From Cristatella mucedo (taxonomy: Eukaryota > Bryozoa > Phylactolaemata > Cristatellidae), in assembly GCA_009760855.2 (NCBI GenBank), contig WPIO01000136.1, forward strand, positions 1 through 64,000: 64,000 nt of DNA, in the 5' to 3' direction. The position numbers were made by a program, and so were the translations under genes. The notes under the pieces were generated by a model that had not been told where the DNA came from, made no database searches, and worked only from the letters and a program-made list of their open reading frames with translations. This document shows, piece after piece, positions 60,600-64,000 of this stretch (position 1 is the first letter of the stretch; every line of letters starts with the position of its first letter).

Positions 60600-62980
60600 A
60601 GGGTCTACGTCTTGGTTAAAGCGATAGCAACAAAGCTTCTTCACAACAGACGTTCATACCATTCCTGCCTGCTATGCATGACCAAGATCTCCTTGAGTAA
60701 CTGTTGTTTCTTTGCCCCGGTCTCTATGTTGGAGCAAATGGTTTTTTGGAAGTTGTACTACTTTGGACACTATGTTTAAAATTTTCTTAAGTGTGGCAAT
60801 TTAAAGCAGTATCAAAGTATAATCATCTTTCAGCCGGGCGTTAGTTGTATCCTGTTTGCTAATTGCTAATAAGAAAATACGTGGTTATAAAGTTCACGGT
60901 TCCTGCTTATTATATTTTGATTATTCTAGCACTGAGCAAACGATTCTTAGCTCTATCAGGAATGTTATGCTTTCTGTAAACTGCGCTCTATCAGATGAGA
61001 AATTACTATGCTTGGCTGTTTATTATGTAAGCAGTGCTCAGCATAGAGCACGTGTCTTGCTTGTAGCCTAAATGCTAGATCTCGTGGTTTCTTGAACTTA
61101 AGGATCTAGGTTATAAGCAATTGAGAAATTCTTCGGTATTGTATCTCACTTGCAAATCTAAATCAGCTAGCTGATGGGCAAAATGGTGCCATCCGGCGAC
61201 AGTGTTGATGTGTCTACTTCATTTTATTTGTTCGAACTGAGAACTATTCTCAATATTTGTCTATCAAACAATGTTTTGAGCATTTTATGTGTATAAGCAT
61301 ACATATTTTATGGTGCCCGAAGATAACTTAATTTACCCAGGCGCATTACGGATTTTTAACAGCTCTCGCCCAATACTTTTGTCATTAAACGGGAGGACAT
61401 TACTTCTGGGTAAAACCAGGACTGCATGGAATCAGTAAAAGAACCATTTCCATGTGGTGTAGACATGATAAAACTTATAATATTAATAATAGTAATGCAC
61501 TTGATAAAGCGCCCTCAGAGAACACAATCTCTTTCTAGGCGCTTATTTTGTCCTTCTTGAAATCGCATATTCGTGGTCTTTTTTGCACGCCCTAAAGGAT
61601 TCTATATGGACGTCATAAAAACGAGCAGAAACTGGTGTACTTATGTTAGGCTCCTATGTCATTAAATACTAAAATTCAAGTGACATAAGCATGTTGTGGC
61701 AGCATGCACTGTTTATTCAAGAAACGCATTGAGCCAGTAGTGCTTGAATCTCCACTGAGCTATGAGACTTCATTTAAGGGAAAACGACTTGAAGGCATAG
61801 TTGATGACAGGTAGACAAGAAACTGCACAAATACTCGGATTATGTAGTTCCTATTTTCTCACCCAGAGCAAAAAGACTACAGTGACTTTGTTGGCGAAAA
61901 ATCAAAAGTCTCCTGGAGATGCTGATGGACCTTTGCCTACTTTGGAGATCAAATTACGATTAACTCAACGTAGAAGGAAAGCCCCACTACATCGGCTATT
62001 TATCACGCCATTGAGGTTAGCTCTACAGGGTCCGGCGTAGGAGGGTAGCACAGGCTTCCAACTCTCCGAACCGCATGTGCTGTCCTGTCATGTGCCTTGT
62101 CATCGCTGTGCTGCCCTCATGGTTGGATATGTTTGAGTTGCACGACCATATTGATAATTATTTCTCGTCTGCATCTTTTTGGCTTCTATGGTTGTATGTC
62201 ACACTATGAAATTACTGAATGTCTGCATGAGCTTTGGTGAGCTTTGGTGTCTGCATGAGATTGGCTGTGTTTGCTGTCCTGAATGCTCAATGATTTCACT
62301 GAATCTCACCTAACTCTGAGTATCTCATCTGAACTTGTTCAGATAAAATCTACTATTAACTCAGTCGGATCGAGCTAAAGTTAAGCAGTGCATGCTCATA
62401 GCTTTCGTAAAAGCTATTTTCAGATTTTTTTCAATTGTTTTTAAGCCCGGCGGGATTATAAGTGTGCAGCCGTCGGCTGCTGTAAGTTAACAACACGCGA
62501 TTCGAGTAGTTTATGCTTAGTACATTTTTGGAAGTAGGGTGCTTAACGCATGTTTGTGTAGAACGATCCGGAAATATCTAACCGGTTTCAGCTAATATCC
62601 GGGTACTAAAGTAATTTTGGGCTTTATTTTTGTCACTTTAATGCTAGTAGATAAGACTTTTGATTTTTGGTTGGCAGGGCCTCTTCTGCAGCTCACAAGG
62701 AAACGAATGGACGGTAAGTAAACGCATCCAGTCTCCTGAAGCTGTTTTCTCGTCGGCGGCCAGGCTAGCTCAGCGACAACAATAGACAGCAGATCTCACG
62801 TCCACATCCTGGCTGAAGTCACTCGGGTCTTGCTTTTTGATATGGCCAAGTAAAAACCATTGCTGTCTGAGCACGTCTCTATCGTTGGGTGCCTAGTCGA
62901 ACGAAGGGGCTCCACTTTGAATTACTCCAAGGACCGACTTGCTTTTAGCCAGAGGATCCATACTAAGAACTAATGTCGCT
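60600..62980. other. Intergenic, between convergent genes
   Basis: It holds a LINE tail fragment (see 61,470), a plus-strand 79-codon ORF at 61,801-62,040 without support, and a possible 34-base plus-strand exon at 62,679-62,712 ('ttggttggcag' to ACG|GTAAGT). Nothing else was supported. Confidence 0.35.
61470..61550 (-). mobile_element. LINE 3' tail fragment
   Basis: An ATT-rich end, then 'cttgataaagcgccctcaga' and 'gaacacaatctctttctagg', the reverse complement of the LINE 3' hairpin and tail. Only the last ~80 bases remain. Confidence 0.75.
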
Positions 62981-63098
62981 TCACAAAAGGAATAACTGAT
63001 TTGCCAAACGCATTTCGGGCTCAAATAAAGCGAAAGCTGCCTTGCTGATTAAGCTAAATAGCGATTTCCATAAACCAATCTCGAGCTCTGCAACAGCT
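62981..63098 (-). CDS. Terminal exon of an unrecognised minus-strand gene
   Basis: Acceptor 'gcactaaccttacag' (CACTAAC branch-site match), then 38 residues (AVAELEIGLWKSLFSLISKA ... ANQLFLL) and TGA. Phase 2 in, matching the 63,148 donor across an intron of only 49 bases. No AATAAA was seen just downstream. Confidence 0.6.
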
Positions 63099-63147
63099 CT
63101 GTAAGGTTAGTGCTTTGTGCAATTGTCTTGTGAATCCATTTGCTTAC

Positions 63148-63232
63148 TTAGACAAGTTTGGAAGGAAGAATAGAAGACCATTGTTTGGATACTTAAATAA
63201 AAAGAGTCTCTTCTTCTTCTTCAAGAAATCAT
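63148..63232 (-). CDS. Exon, unrecognised minus-strand gene
   Basis: Acceptor 'acgctttcctgcag', then DDFLKKKKRLFLFKYP ... FLPNLS, donor TCTAA|GTAAGC. Phase 1 in, phase 2 out. If unspliced, a stop follows two codons later. Confidence 0.6.
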
Positions 63233-63368
63233 CTGCAGGAAAGCGTATTCACAGAAGATTATTGTTAGTGAAGTGATTCCCTGTCGTAGAGACGCAGGCT
63301 CAAAATAGTAAGCAAGCAGTGGTGGTCAGCTAAGCCCATGAGCCTTGTGTTTTGAAGACATGCCTTAC

Positions 63369-63452
63369 CTGCAGTCCCTTTTTCAATGGGAACGAAGCCT
63401 GACGGCTCAGTGCTTGTTACTCTCTTGACGATTGGAAGGTGCCCTGTGTGCA
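63369..63452 (-). CDS. Exon, unrecognised minus-strand gene
   Basis: An 84-base symmetric 1-1 exon. Acceptor 'aattaacatcag', 27 codons (HTGHLPIVKRVTSTEPSGFV ...), donor GCAG|GTAAGG. Confidence 0.65.
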
Positions 63453-63800
63453 CTGATGTTAATTTTTGCTTACTGCCAGAGATTGTTGTGCACTGCAGTC
63501 ACGCAACACATTAGTTCCTCCTAGGCCCAATGGTTGAGCCAGGGCGCATCAGCCGCCCCCAACCATTGTGGCGCAGAGATCTGGGCCTTATTGCTCGGTG
63601 CAAGCTGCGGGGGTTACCTATAAAGGCTCTTCTAAAGCTATTAAAATGAAGCTATTGAATCACCTTGCTTTATTATTGCGACACCCCAAAGGCTTCTGGT
63701 ATGGCTCAGTAGCATGGGCATTTTCCCTGGGGAAGCCAGTTCTCAGGGGCTACCGGACTTATAGGAATTACTATGCGTATTAGTATAGGACAGCACTGAC

Positions 63801-63904
63801 CAGGAGAAGTATTCAGATAATCAGCAGCGGCAATGCTTATGTTAGGCATTGATGTTGTGAGATTTGAGACCCCAGTTTTTGCAATCCTCACAACTCCACG
63901 CCTG
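63801..63904 (-). CDS. Exon, unrecognised minus-strand gene (continues off the right edge)
   Basis: 34 codons (RRGVVRIAKTGVSNLTTSMP ...) between acceptor 'tatattcaacag' and donor CCTG|GTCAGT. Phase 2 in, phase 1 out, joining 63,452 through GTG. Upstream exons must lie beyond 64,000. Confidence 0.55.
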
Positions 63905-64000
63905 CTGTTGAATATATTCGTTGTGTGGTGTTGCTATGCCAATGCAGATGTTGTGAAAGCTTGCTGCAAAGTATCTAAGAGATGAAAAGTGCTTTCGATG

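Overview
This is nuclear DNA of a eukaryote, most likely an invertebrate animal. Coding sequence is split into short exons by GT-AG introns. Several non-LTR retrotransposon 3' ends of the CR1/L2 kind, a tRNA-derived SINE, an LTR element and many microsatellites are present. No bacterial operon signals were seen. The exact phylum cannot be read from the sequence.

Left part (about 2.8-18.3 kb), all on the minus strand. The one gene I can name is SEC16, the COPII/ER-exit-site scaffold, in at least 13 exons between 18,261 and 8,103 (possibly ending at 7,843). A single 3.6-kb exon encodes an Ala/Thr-rich N-terminal region. The ancestral-coatomer-element region follows in small exons. An intronic (CAG)28 tract starts 18 bases inside a splice donor. 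Three splice junctions lose the frame by one base. Further left are two exon clusters of unrecognised genes (4,157-3,700 and 3,457-2,865).

Middle (18.3-46.1 kb), mostly repeats: LINE remnants, a MITE-like palindromic array at 26.4 kb, a 224-bp tandem duplication at 28.6 kb, then a macrosatellite array of about 1.54-kb units from 30.2 to 44.4 kb. Each unit carries a tRNA-derived SINE, and a two-unit block has been re-duplicated. The array ends exactly at the LTR of a degenerate retrotransposon.

Right part (46-64 kb): scattered exon-like segments, another LINE end, then two unrecognised genes that I reconstructed from splice sites and reading phase. One is on the plus strand (about 56.3-60.5 kb, best supported from 58,238). 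The other is on the minus strand (63,904-62,981) and runs off the right edge. They converge. The plus-strand gene also shows a reading-frame break, in an A6 run. Together with the SEC16 breaks this suggests either residual assembly indels or gene decay.
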